Assembly (NCBI RefSeq): GCF_002095535.1
Contig: NZ_MLJI01000002.1
Span: 1,015,752 to 1,079,751, forward strand
Origin: Pantoea cypripedii
Lineage (GTDB): Bacteria > Pseudomonadota > Gammaproteobacteria > Enterobacterales > Enterobacteriaceae
DNA: 64,000 bases
Reading direction: 5' to 3'
In this document: positions 52,358-63,221 of the stretch, one piece after another
Layout of the letters: the number at the start of each line of letters is the position of its first letter
Position numbering within the stretch: the stretch's first letter is position 1
Notes under the pieces: model-generated
The model's input: only the letters and a program-made list of their open reading frames with translations
Database searches by the model: none
Told to the model about the DNA's origin: nothing
Program-made: the position numbers and the translations under genes

Positions 52358-53886
52358 TTTCCTTATCCCGTCGTCGTTTTATGATGCTCAGTGCGCTAAG
52401 TTTTGCCGATCCTTTCAGGATGTTGTCTGCTTCTGCTTTATCGGTAAAAGACACGCTAACGATCGCCTATCCAACCGATATTGTTAGTTGGGAGCCAAAT
52501 CAAACGAACCCTCTCCAGTCGGCAATTTTGAAGTGTGTTTATGACCAACCGTTAAACATTTCATCAGAACTGGCGTTGTCACCGGGCATCGTTAAAAGCT
52601 ATGCCTGGCTTGATGATAACAATCAAATTCTGCAACTGGTGTTTCAGGAAGGGGTGGTGTTTCATAACGGTCAACCTCTGACCTCAGAAGATTTTCATTT
52701 TTCATTTTTTGAACGCTTGAAAAAGTTTCCCGATTCGCTGCTCGCGGGGATCTGGGGCGGTATCATGCGGATTGAGACGCCAACACCGTATTCCGCAATT
52801 GTTTACTTCTCCTGGCCGATGGCGACTGCGCCTGCGATGATGGCTGATATTCCGGCTTACCTGCTGCCTAAACGCTATTATCAGGCGGTCGGGGAAAATG
52901 GTTTTCGCGCACATCCGGTGGGTTCTGGCCCTTATAAAGTGACGACAAGACAGCCGGGTATGCATATTATCCTGGACGCTTACGAGAACTATTGGCAATC
53001 CCCCCCGGCGTTTAAACGCGTCATCTTTCTGATTGCCCCGGATAAAATGACCCGGCTGGCCATGCTTGAGACGGGTGAAGCGGATTTAAGTCTTAACTTT
53101 TCAACCTGGGAAGCGGATAAAATCGCGAAGCTGAATAATCTCAAGGCAAATTATCAACCCACTTCAGGGATAATGTTATTGCAGATGGTTAATCAGGGGG
53201 CGATGCAGGATAAGCGAGTCCGACTGGCATTACACCATGCTATTGATAAGCCATTAATTTCAAAAGCGCTTTTTCAGGGCAAGGCGCTACCCATTGCTAC
53301 GCCAGCAGGTAAGGGTATGGCGGGATATGACCCTGAGTTTAATTTCCCTTACGATCCTGAGCTGGCGATAAAGCTACTGGCGGAAGCCGGGTATCACAGC
53401 AAACGGCCGCTGTTATTAAATTTCTATACCACAAAAGGTGCGCTTGCTAACGACCTGGAGATTGCTAAAGCGATTTCTCAGCAATGGGATCATATCGGCA
53501 TCAGAACGCAATTGGTTATTTTGACGCCAGCGATGATTGCGGATTATCAAAATCAGAAAAAATTCGATGGCCCTTTATTGCAGGGCTGGAATCCCGTAGC
53601 GGGGGACCCCGCAACCTATTCAGGACTTCTGCTCAATCAAAATGTCAGTATGGGTTTGTGGAAGAGTGATGATCTGATTCAACCCCTGGCAGCATTAGAT
53701 AAAATGACAAATTATGCGCAACGCATCGATGCATATAAAAAATTTGATCGCTGGCAGGTTGAACAGGGATATTCGATACCGTTATTGCAGAATATATCCG
53801 TACTGGTCGCAAAAAATGACCTGTTTATTCCTCCTAATCCAGGGGGCATTCTTGCGCCTTATCACATACGTAAGGCGGGGATTTAA
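52354..53886 (+). CDS. ABC transporter periplasmic solute-binding protein, family 5
   Basis: 510 residues. The N-terminus SLSRRRFMMLSALSF has a twin-arginine-like signal. Family 5 landmarks: LTIAYPTDIVSWEPNQTNPLQ, SPGIVKSYAWLDDNNQILQLVFQEGVVFHNGQPLTSEDF, HPVGSGPYKVT, RLALHHAIDKPLISKALFQGKALPIATPAGKGMAGYDP. Family 5 proteins bind peptides, nickel, glutathione or other amide-rich ligands. Its start overlaps the ATPase stop (ATGA), so the four importer genes form a compact operon. Confidence 0.9.
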   Translation: MISLSRRRFMMLSALSFADPFRMLSASALSVKDTLTIAYPTDIVSWEPNQTNPLQSAILKCVYDQPLNISSELALSPGIVKSYAWLDDNNQILQLVFQEGVVFHNGQPLTSEDFHFSFFERLKKFPDSLLAGIWGGIMRIETPTPYSAIVYFSWPMATAPAMMADIPAYLLPKRYYQAVGENGFRAHPVGSGPYKVTTRQPGMHIILDAYENYWQSPPAFKRVIFLIAPDKMTRLAMLETGEADLSLNFSTWEADKIAKLNNLKANYQPTSGIMLLQMVNQGAMQDKRVRLALHHAIDKPLISKALFQGKALPIATPAGKGMAGYDPEFNFPYDPELAIKLLAEAGYHSKRPLLLNFYTTKGALANDLEIAKAISQQWDHIGIRTQLVILTPAMIADYQNQKKFDGPLLQGWNPVAGDPATYSGLLLNQNVSMGLWKSDDLIQPLAALDKMTNYAQRIDAYKKFDRWQVEQGYSIPLLQNISVLVAKNDLFIPPNPGGILAPYHIRKAGI

Positions 53887-53898
53887 CAGAGAACTGGC

Positions 53899-53932
53899 AA
53901 AAAAGCCCCTGAGCGGGTTTCAGCTCAGGGGC
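53899..53932 (-). terminator. Terminator of the molybdo-oxidoreductase operon (and convergent ABC operon)
   Basis: Perfect 10-bp stem GCCCCTGAGC / GCTCAGGGGC with an 8-nt loop, followed on the minus strand by TTTTTT. It lies between the binding-protein stop and the cytochrome stop and probably works mainly for the minus strand. Confidence 0.85.
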
Positions 53933-53939
53933 CTGATGT

Positions 53940-55244
53940 TTACTTATCTCTTTGCTGCTTGACCTGATCAGCGGTGACTTCACCTTGTTTACCACCAAAG
54001 TGACCAATGACGAAGTTGGCAACCGACGCCACTTCTGCGTCGGAATATTTATTGCCAAAGTCTGGCATAAATACCTGCTGATCACCGACTTTCATATGCG
54101 CGCCTTTTAGAATCACCTGCACCAGGCTGCGGCCCTTTGGATCGTTGACGGTGGTGCTGCCCGCCAGAGAAGCATGCTGGTTCACTTTGCCTGGGCCATT
54201 CCACTGGTGACATCCACTACAGTCACCGGCAAACAGTTGTCTGCCCGCGCTATCGTTTTGATCACCCGGTAACAACGCCGAGGAGTTCATCGCACCCGCA
54301 GGCTGAAGATTGACTTTGATACCGTCGCCATTGTCTGTGGACTGGGTGTGTTGCAGATACTTCACCAATGCCCGGTTATCTTCCGGTGTCAGATATTGCA
54401 GACTGTTCTCGATCACTTCCGCCATCGGGCCCGCAGCGCTGCTGCGGCCAGGGGCGTGGCCTTGCGACAGATATTGAGAAATCTGCTCGGGACTCCATTC
54501 ACCCAGACCGATGTCAGGATTGGACGAGATATTGGGGGCAAACCAACCCTGAATCTCGGCACCTGCATACTCATGGCCCTGGTCCATGGCAAAACCGAGG
54601 TTTCTGGGGGTATGGCATTCACCACAATGGCCCAGCGCGGTTGCCAGATAGGCTCCACGATTCAGCTCAGCATCGGATGAATCGAGTGGGACAAAACGCT
54701 GATCGCGGAAGAACGCCGCATTCCAGAACTTCATCGCCCAACGCTGGTTAAACGGAAATCCAAGGTCGTTTTGCCGATTGGCCTGAGCCACAGGGGGCTG
54801 GCTCATTAGCCACGCCTTGATAGCCAGTACGTCGTCACGACTCATCGCGGTATACGAGGTATACGGCATTGCCGGATATAAGTTTCCGTGCGGACTGATC
54901 CCCTGGCGTACCGCGCTCACGAACTCGTCGTCGCTCCAGTTACCGATGCCATGCTCTTTATCAGCACTGATATTGGTGGCATAAATGGTGCCAAACGGCA
55001 TTTTGAACGCCAGCCCACCGGCTAAAGGTTCTCCGCCTTTCGTCGTATGGCAGGCGACGCAGTCAGCGGCTTTCGCCAGATACTCACCGCGTTGAACCTG
55101 CGTTTGCAGGTTGGCTGGAGCACCTGATACCGGTGCGGCCGGTTCCTCCCCGACGGGCCGAAGTGCAACATAGACCGCAAATGCTACCAGCAAAATGACA
55201 ATGGCACCGGCACTGATGCCTGCTCGTTTTAACCAGATATTCAT
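53940..55244 (-). CDS. Triheme cytochrome c subunit of a periplasmic dehydrogenase
   Basis: 434 residues with one N-terminal anchor or uncleaved signal (about residues 10-29) and three c-type heme sites: CVACH at 62-66, CGECH at 207-211 and CSGCH at 342-346. It has the size and layout of the alcohol, gluconate or aldehyde dehydrogenase cytochrome subunits that pass electrons to ubiquinone or the terminal oxidase. Its start overlaps the 2Fe-2S subunit stop by 4 bp (ATGA). Confidence 0.9.
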   Translation of the reverse strand: MNIWLKRAGISAGAIVILLVAFAVYVALRPVGEEPAAPVSGAPANLQTQVQRGEYLAKAADCVACHTTKGGEPLAGGLAFKMPFGTIYATNISADKEHGIGNWSDDEFVSAVRQGISPHGNLYPAMPYTSYTAMSRDDVLAIKAWLMSQPPVAQANRQNDLGFPFNQRWAMKFWNAAFFRDQRFVPLDSSDAELNRGAYLATALGHCGECHTPRNLGFAMDQGHEYAGAEIQGWFAPNISSNPDIGLGEWSPEQISQYLSQGHAPGRSSAAGPMAEVIENSLQYLTPEDNRALVKYLQHTQSTDNGDGIKVNLQPAGAMNSSALLPGDQNDSAGRQLFAGDCSGCHQWNGPGKVNQHASLAGSTTVNDPKGRSLVQVILKGAHMKVGDQQVFMPDFGNKYSDAEVASVANFVIGHFGGKQGEVTADQVKQQRDK

Positions 55245-55714
55245 GATTGTTCAGCCTCGCCCAGTTTCTTCGCTGCTGCGTGAATAGCCTGACGAATGCG
55301 GACGTAGGTGGCACAGCGACACACATTGCCACTCATGGCCGCGTCGATATCGGCATCGGTGGGCGTTTTCTTCTCTGTCAGCAACGCGGTGGCGCTCATG
55401 ATCTGTCCCGACTGGCAGTAACCACACTGCACCACATCCAGATCGAACCAGACATCCTGTACCACTTTGCCGACTGACGATTCATGCACGGATTCAATGG
55501 TGGTGATGTTTTTACCTGCCGCTTCGGCCATCGTTGTCTGGCATGAGCGAACCGGCTTGCCATCCATATGAACGGTACAGGCGCCGCACATGGCGACGCC
55601 GCAGCCAAACTTGGTGCCGGTCATGCCTGCTTCTTCGCGGATGTACCAGAGCAGGGGCATGTTGGGATCATCATTGAAAGTCAGGGTCTTGTTATTCAGG
55701 GTTAAAGTGATCAT
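55241..55714 (-). CDS. 2Fe-2S subunit of a xanthine-dehydrogenase-family oxidoreductase (IorA/PaoA-like)
   Basis: 157 residues. Plant-type ferredoxin cluster GTKFGCGVAMCGACTVHMDG with a fourth Cys in VRSCQTT, then the second, helical cluster CGYCQSGQIM and CRCATYVRIRQAI. All eight cysteines are present. No signal peptide; it most likely crosses the membrane bound to the Tat-exported Mo subunit. It carries electrons from the molybdenum centre to the cytochrome. Confidence 0.92.
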   Translation of the reverse strand: MITLTLNNKTLTFNDDPNMPLLWYIREEAGMTGTKFGCGVAMCGACTVHMDGKPVRSCQTTMAEAAGKNITTIESVHESSVGKVVQDVWFDLDVVQCGYCQSGQIMSATALLTEKKTPTDADIDAAMSGNVCRCATYVRIRQAIHAAAKKLGEAEQS

Positions 55715-55725
55715 GTTTGCCTCTT

Positions 55726-57921
55726 TTAAACTTCAATGGTGCTGCCAGGTTTATGCAGGGGAAGGCTCAGGTTGTCTCTTGAGCGCCCCAGTTTTGCCAG
55801 CGCATTGGCTACGGCTGGCGCAATGGGGGGAACGCCTAATTCACCGACCCCGGTGGGCGCTTCGTCAGACGGAATGATGATGACCTCAATTTCGGGCATT
55901 TCATTGATGCGCAATGGACGGTAATTGTTAAAGTTGGACTGCTCAACATGACCCTCCTTCAGGGTGATATTGCCGTACAGGGCGACACTCAGGCCGTAAC
56001 CGATGCCGCCTTCAATCTGCGCTTTGATCACATCAGGGTTGACGGCAATGCCACAATCCACCGCACACCAGACTTTGTGCACTCTGGGCTGGCCGTTTTC
56101 ACCAATGGAAACTTCAGCGATTTGTGCCACACGGGTATTAAACGCTTTCGCCACGGCGACACCACGGGCACGATTATTGCCCACCATCGCCCCCGTCCAG
56201 TTAGCGGCTTTAGCAACGGCCCGCAGGGTACCGGCTTCGCGTGGAGCATCGGTCATCAGGGCCAGCCTGCCTTCGACAGGGTCCTGGCCTAGCGCATCGA
56301 GCACTTTATCAATGAAAGCCTCAACGGCATGGCAGGTGTGGGTACTGCCGACTGAACGCAGCGAGGTGACCGGCACGTGTCCAGGCACGATATGGGCATC
56401 GCACTGGAAGTTAGCGAAGGTATAAGGGGGTTCACTGGCACCTTCGACCAGCATCGGGTCCAGGCCATTCTTGATGGCAGCATCGAACGCACTGTCTTTG
56501 AAAAATGAATGACCGGCGACGGTGTTGGTCCAGGCACTGATTTTATTGTCGTGGATGGCGGCGCGCATCTTATGTAACACCATTGGACGATACCAGCCGC
56601 CTCTGATGTCATCTTCGCGCGTCCAGACAACTTTCAGCCCTTTGCCAGGGCCAATAGCCAGGGCGGCTGCCGCCATGTCTGCGGCGAGATCGGGACCCAG
56701 CTTCGGGTTGCCAAAATCGATACGACGACCAAAGCTGCCACCGGCCAGAATCGTTTCGATTTTGACTTTTTCCGGGGGTAAGCCAAAAGCAGCGGTCAGC
56801 TGGGCCTGATCCAGTGTCTGGATTTGGCAACCATACTCCGCATAGACGCTGTCGCCATCCCAAAAAATGTAGCCGTTGAGCGGTTCCATGGGCGCATGCG
56901 CAAGATAAGGGAAGGTATATTCGGCTTCGATAATTTTGTCGGCGCTGGAGAATGCCTGCTGGGCATCGCCGGTTTTACGCGCCAGCACACCCGGCGTGGT
57001 GGCCGTGGTGCGAAATTCCTGGAAGATCTCTTCAGTATTGCGGTGCTCCGCTTTGGTATCATCCCAGCTGGCTTTCAGCAGATCGCGCCCCTTTATGGCT
57101 GCCCAGGTGCTGGTGGCGTACACAGCGACACCACTCGGCGTGGCTTTAACCTCCACCACACCAGGATATTGACGCGTCAGGGAATCATCAAAAGAGACTA
57201 ACTTGCTACCAAACAGGGGCGGGCGTTTGATGGTGACCGTCAGCATTCCCGGCTTGTTAATATCCTGGGAGTACATCGCTTTGCCGGTGACTTTATCTCT
57301 TGAGTCGATGCGATGCGGGCCTTTGACCTTACCGATATAGGTAAACTGCTCGGGCTTTTTCAGCACCAGCGAGGCGGGGTCGGGAGGCGTGAGCTGTGCA
57401 GCGATGGCAACCAGTTCACCAAACCCGGCTTTAAGGTCGGTACCCGGTAGCATCACCACACCATTCTGGATAGTGATCTCACTGGCTGGTTTGTTCCACA
57501 ATTTAGCTGCGGCAGAGACCATCAAACTGCGCGCCGCTGCACCCATGCGACGCATTTGTTCATAGGCGTTAGCGATCGAGCTGGAACCGCCAGTCCCCTG
57601 AATCCCCAGGGACAGGTTTTTATAAACCGAGGTATCGACCGGTGCGGCCACCACGCGGATTTGAGACCAGTCAGCATCCAGTTCTTCCGCTATCAGCGTT
57701 GCCATGCCAGTGTAAACGCCCTGGCCGACCTCGGTATGTTTACTCAGAACGGTGACGATGCCATCCAGGCCAATTTGCACAAACGCGTTGGCTTCAAATT
57801 CACGCTGAGGATTGACGACCGCCGCCATGGCCTTCTTTAGAGGCAAACTGGCACCGATAATTAACGCACCAGCACCGGCGATAAAACGGCGTCTGGAGAC
57901 ATCAATATTAAGCTCTTTCAT
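55726..57921 (-). CDS. Molybdopterin-binding subunit of a periplasmic aldehyde/N-heterocycle oxidoreductase (IorB-like)
   Basis: 731 residues from the ATG at 57921, with GGGAG about 11 bp upstream; a TTG at 57939 extends the frame. Twin-arginine signal DVSRRRFIAGAGALIIGAS. Mo-bis/MCD-binding features: GVYTGMATLIAEELDADWSQI, GTGGSSSIANAYEQMRRMGAAAR, FGRRIDFGNPKLG, and the catalytic Glu in GVGELGVPPIAP close to the C-terminus. It is the IorB-type fused form. Substrates in the family include aldehydes, isoquinoline and nicotinate; the present one is unknown. It is the first gene of a three-gene operon with the Fe-S and cytochrome subunits. Confidence 0.9.
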   Translation of the reverse strand: MKELNIDVSRRRFIAGAGALIIGASLPLKKAMAAVVNPQREFEANAFVQIGLDGIVTVLSKHTEVGQGVYTGMATLIAEELDADWSQIRVVAAPVDTSVYKNLSLGIQGTGGSSSIANAYEQMRRMGAAARSLMVSAAAKLWNKPASEITIQNGVVMLPGTDLKAGFGELVAIAAQLTPPDPASLVLKKPEQFTYIGKVKGPHRIDSRDKVTGKAMYSQDINKPGMLTVTIKRPPLFGSKLVSFDDSLTRQYPGVVEVKATPSGVAVYATSTWAAIKGRDLLKASWDDTKAEHRNTEEIFQEFRTTATTPGVLARKTGDAQQAFSSADKIIEAEYTFPYLAHAPMEPLNGYIFWDGDSVYAEYGCQIQTLDQAQLTAAFGLPPEKVKIETILAGGSFGRRIDFGNPKLGPDLAADMAAAALAIGPGKGLKVVWTREDDIRGGWYRPMVLHKMRAAIHDNKISAWTNTVAGHSFFKDSAFDAAIKNGLDPMLVEGASEPPYTFANFQCDAHIVPGHVPVTSLRSVGSTHTCHAVEAFIDKVLDALGQDPVEGRLALMTDAPREAGTLRAVAKAANWTGAMVGNNRARGVAVAKAFNTRVAQIAEVSIGENGQPRVHKVWCAVDCGIAVNPDVIKAQIEGGIGYGLSVALYGNITLKEGHVEQSNFNNYRPLRINEMPEIEVIIIPSDEAPTGVGELGVPPIAPAVANALAKLGRSRDNLSLPLHKPGSTIEV

Positions 57922-58359
57922 TGCACACAGGACTCCCAAATGTACTGCATCAGCGAATTAAAAAGACAATTTGCAAAATTTCAGGATGCAGCGTTTATTA
58001 ATATTGAAGTTTTAATAATGAGACAGGCACAACATCTGTACGGGTTTTGGGATTATACTTATCAGCTGATCTCACATTGTTGAGATTTGTTCATAGTGCT
58101 TATGAGTTCAGCTAACAAGTTAAAATAAATTGCTTGTTGTTCATGGTGTTGTGGGTTTGTCACGGGTTGCCGTGTGAGTTGCTTTTGCTGGGGGGATTTA
58201 TTAGCATCGGAGAAAATAAAATGACCGGCTATTTTTAGTTAAATAAGGATGCATTTTAATCTGTCCAGGCTATTGCATTATTTGTACGCTAAATTTAATC
58301 AGCGGATGAAGTCTGTTTTTGCATGATGATCAAATCCTGTTTTCTAATGTGAGAGAAAA
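57922..58359. promoter_or_regulatory. Divergent promoter region, Mo-oxidoreductase and xdhC-like genes
   Basis: About 440 bp, AT-rich, no supportable ORF. Presumably holds both promoters. Repeats such as TTCATAGTGC and TTCATGGTGT are suggestive but not a clear operator. Confidence 0.4.
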
Positions 58360-59338
58360 ATGCAGCGTCTTGATGTCGAGGTTTTAGCTCAGGCCAGAAA
58401 GTGGTTACCGACGCATACATTATGGTTATGCACGGTCATCAGTACCTATGGATCATCGCCGCGTGCGCCAGGGACCATGATGGTGATCAATGACGCGGGC
58501 CAGCATGTGGGTTCTCTGTCGGGTGGCTGTGTGGAAGAAGAATTTTTTACAGCGTATCGCTTCCGGGCAATTTCATGCTCCCAGCCAGAAGGTTATCTAT
58601 GGGGATGGGGGGCTGACACCCGACAAAGCGCTGCCATGCGGTGGAATTCTCTCGATTCTGGTAGAGCGTTTGACGCTGAGTGAAGCGACCTGTTCGTACC
58701 TTGAGCGCATGGAGGCCGCCTTACTCGGAGCGGTAACGCTGCGGAAATTTGTTCGCCTCCCGGATGCCTGTTCAGGCCTGGAGGAAACGAGTTATATCAG
58801 CAGCACCACGGTGGTCGAGCAGGGCGACAGGCTGGAACTGTGTCTTGCCGCCACACCGCAGGTGGTGATTGCGGGATTGTCCGAGGTCGCGCTGGCCTGT
58901 GCCGGTTTTTCACTGGCATTGGGTTTTCAGACAGTCGTTTGCGAAGTGCGAGCGGAGATGCTGGCAAACTACCAGCATCGTTTACCTGCGGAGATTTTGC
59001 TGAAGGAAGTCTTCCCGGCAAAGTGGCTGGAGGAAAATGCGCAACATCCGTGTCGCGCGGTGGTGGCCCTGACACATGATCCGCGTATCGATGACCTGAC
59101 GCTGATGGAGGCGGTGCAATCTCACGCGTTTTATATCGGTGCGATGGGGTCTGTGAAAAACAGCCAAAACCGGCTGGCGAGGATGAAAACCATCGGTGGA
59201 TTGAGTGACCGGGAGATTGACCGCATCCATGCGCCCATTGGGCTGCCGATCAACAGCAAAACCCCGGCAGAAATCGCGTTAGCGGTGATGGCCGATATTG
59301 TCGCCTGTAAAAACAGCGTGACATTGTCACGTCAGTGA
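58360..59338 (+). pseudogene. XdhC/PaoD-like molybdenum cofactor insertion protein, frameshifted
   Basis: The first part reads WLCTVISTYGSSPRAPGTMMV then SLSGGCVEEEFF, standard for XdhC/CoxI. At the T-run 58543-58548 the frame becomes TAYRFRA and stops at 58683. Reading one T fewer gives EEFLQRIASGQFHAP and continues without break to 59338 (KVIYGDGG, LPCGGILSILVER, then the Rossmann half with RIDDLTLMEAV, FYIGAMGSVKNSQNR, IHAPIGLPINSKTPAEIALAVMADI). Corrected length is 325 residues, as in PaoD. It should sulfurate and insert molybdenum cofactor into the adjacent enzyme. Real mutation, slippage or assembly error cannot be told apart here. Confidence 0.87.
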
Positions 59339-60247
59339 TCAGCGCGGAAAGAGCGTTGCATCAGAAAAACAGGCGATCAGATGGTCGTAAACGATGCGGG
59401 TCCGGGGAGGAACCGGGCCTGATTGTGTCCGATAGATCACCAGCTCCATCGGTGTCGGCGCTGCCTGAGATAAAACCTCAACTAACTTCCCACTCAGTAA
59501 ATGCGCTGCTGCCAGGTAGCGTGGCATCTGGGCAAATACCTTGCCCGCGAGCACCATCTCCAGCTCAGTCTCCGGGTCATCACTGATAAAAACCGGTGCA
59601 GAAGGGACAAAAATGTCACCCTGCTGAAATACCCACGGCCAGGGCTTGCCGCTTTTACGATCCATCAGCACTGACAACGGACAGCGCGCAAGGTCAGACA
59701 CGGATAGAAGGCCAGGATAGCGGCTGGCAAGTGCGGGCGTACACACGGTGACTAAAGGCACCGGGCAGACTACCTTCGCGATAAAGTTCTGATGTCTGAC
59801 CGTTCCCACCCTGATACCCATGTCAATTTGCGCGGCAATCGCATCTGTCAGCTCATCTTCCAGGTGCAGCGACAGGGTCAGGTGTGGATGAGTGGTCATC
59901 AGTTCATCCAGGAACCGGGTCAGGTATAACCTGCCAATCGCCAGAGGGGCGGTGATCACCACCCGGCCTGCCACCTCATTCACCGCTCCGGCGTTGCGCC
60001 TGGTGAAAACCCGCTCAAATTCACTCAGGGCTTTGGTGGCTTCCTGGCAGATCTCTGTGCCAAATGTCGTCAGATGCAGCTGGCGGGTGCTGCGGTGAAA
60101 CAGCGGTTCGCCAAGGATATATTCCAGTTCCTGGATGGCACGCGTCACTTTTTGCGGTGAGATCCCCAGCCGACTGGCGGCTTCGCGGAAAGAGTGCGCG
60201 TCAGCGGCGGCGACAAAAATCCTGATCATTTCAGCGCGGTTCTGCAT
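59339..60247 (-). CDS. LysR-family transcriptional regulator
   Basis: 302 residues: winged helix FVAAADAHSFREAASRLGISPQKVTRAIQELEYILGEPLFHRSTR (shown in part, about 11-55) and a substrate-binding domain. The group resembles DhcR/YhaJ-like regulators often divergent from SDR or reductase genes. Here the divergent SDR gene starts 111 bp away and is the probable target. Convergent with the xdhC-like gene (no gap). Confidence 0.9.
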   Translation of the reverse strand: MQNRAEMIRIFVAAADAHSFREAASRLGISPQKVTRAIQELEYILGEPLFHRSTRQLHLTTFGTEICQEATKALSEFERVFTRRNAGAVNEVAGRVVITAPLAIGRLYLTRFLDELMTTHPHLTLSLHLEDELTDAIAAQIDMGIRVGTVRHQNFIAKVVCPVPLVTVCTPALASRYPGLLSVSDLARCPLSVLMDRKSGKPWPWVFQQGDIFVPSAPVFISDDPETELEMVLAGKVFAQMPRYLAAAHLLSGKLVEVLSQAAPTPMELVIYRTQSGPVPPRTRIVYDHLIACFSDATLFPR

Positions 60248-60358
60248 CGGGTTTATTCCATTATTGTGAATTCTGAAATCCTAACTCTTCCATATATTGA
60301 GATAAAGCGTTGTTGCATGATCGGAGGCGTCGAATGAACTCCACAACAGGAAAACATC

Positions 60359-61102
60359 ATGAAAGCAGGTATCGAAGGTAAGGTCGTTGTGATTACAGGT
60401 GCCAGCAGTGGTCTGGGTGAAGCAACCGCACGTCATCTGGCAGCCCTGGGCGCAAAAGTGGTGCTGGGTGCACGTCGCCTGGACAAAATGACCGCGATCG
60501 TTGAAGACATCCGGGCGGATGGTGGCGAGGCCAGTGCGCTGGCGACCGATGTGACTCGCCGTGCCGATCTTGATGCCCTGGTTGCGCATGCGGTGGCTGT
60601 TTTTGGTCGCGTCGACGTGATGATCAACAATGCGGGACTGATGGCGATTTCCCCCATCAGCGAGCTGCGGGTTGAGGAGTGGGATAGCATGATTGATATC
60701 AACATCAAGGGAGTGCTGTACGGTGTGGCTGCCGCTCTGCCTTTATTCCAGGCACAGAAGTCCGGTCATTTCATCAACATCTCCTCGGTGGCCGGTATCA
60801 AAGTCTTCAGCCCTGGCGGTTCGGTGTACAGCGGGACCAAATATGCAGTCAGAGCGATTTCCGATGGTCTGCGTCATGAAGTGGGTGGGGATATTCGCAC
60901 CACCACTATTGAACCGGGTGCTGTGGATTCAGAACTGAAATACGGGACATCCCACCAGTCCAGTTCAGAAGCGGTGCTGAATTTTTATCAGCAGGCAATC
61001 CCGGCCGCTTCCGTTGCGCGCGCCATTGCTTATGCGATTGAGCAACCGGCTGATGTGGATATTAACGAGATCGTCCTGCGTCCGACGTCACAGGATTTCT
61101 GA
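60359..61102 (+). CDS. Short-chain dehydrogenase/reductase (classical SDR)
   Basis: 247 residues. Cofactor motif VVITGASSGLGEATARHL (about 9-26), GARRLDK implying NADP preference, NNAG in VDVMINNAGLMA, Ser in INISSVAGIK, and Tyr-Lys in VYSGTKYAVRAI. Ribosome site AACAGGAAAACATC. It is similar to widespread YdfG-like serine/3-hydroxy acid dehydrogenases, though the exact substrate is unknown. Followed by a strong terminator. Confidence 0.9.
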   Translation: MKAGIEGKVVVITGASSGLGEATARHLAALGAKVVLGARRLDKMTAIVEDIRADGGEASALATDVTRRADLDALVAHAVAVFGRVDVMINNAGLMAISPISELRVEEWDSMIDINIKGVLYGVAAALPLFQAQKSGHFINISSVAGIKVFSPGGSVYSGTKYAVRAISDGLRHEVGGDIRTTTIEPGAVDSELKYGTSHQSSSEAVLNFYQQAIPAASVARAIAYAIEQPADVDINEIVLRPTSQDF

Positions 61103-61111
61103 CAGGGCAGA

Positions 61112-61138
61112 ATGGGGCTGATAACAGCCCCATTTTTT
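61112..61138 (+). terminator. Rho-independent terminator after the SDR gene
   Basis: ATGGGGCTG / CAGCCCCAT, 9-bp perfect stem with an ATAA loop, followed by TTTTT on the plus strand; 9 bp after the stop codon. Confidence 0.92.
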
Positions 61139-61152
61139 ATAGGTGATAAACC

Positions 61153-62172
<1,020 letters not shown>

Positions 62173-62182
62173 TTACGACGGG

Positions 62183-63055
<873 letters not shown>

Positions 63056-63221
63056 TCAGGAAAAGCATAACGCGGATTGATTTATTCAATTATCCGTAAA
63101 ATACGCTAGGGTTAATGACTCTGACTCATAAATGGCAAAGACAAAAATTTTTTCATCCTGCGGGAATAAATCTTCTGCCCATTCGTCTTATGGGCTCAAT
63201 GTGAGCAGGGTGAGCAAAAAA

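Noticed and set aside
58543..58551. Programmed -1 ribosomal frameshift in the xdhC-like gene
   Set aside because: The T-run resembles a slippery site, but restoring the frame needs a +1 (or -2) shift, not -1, so the standard mechanism does not work; simple indel or polymerase slippage is preferred.
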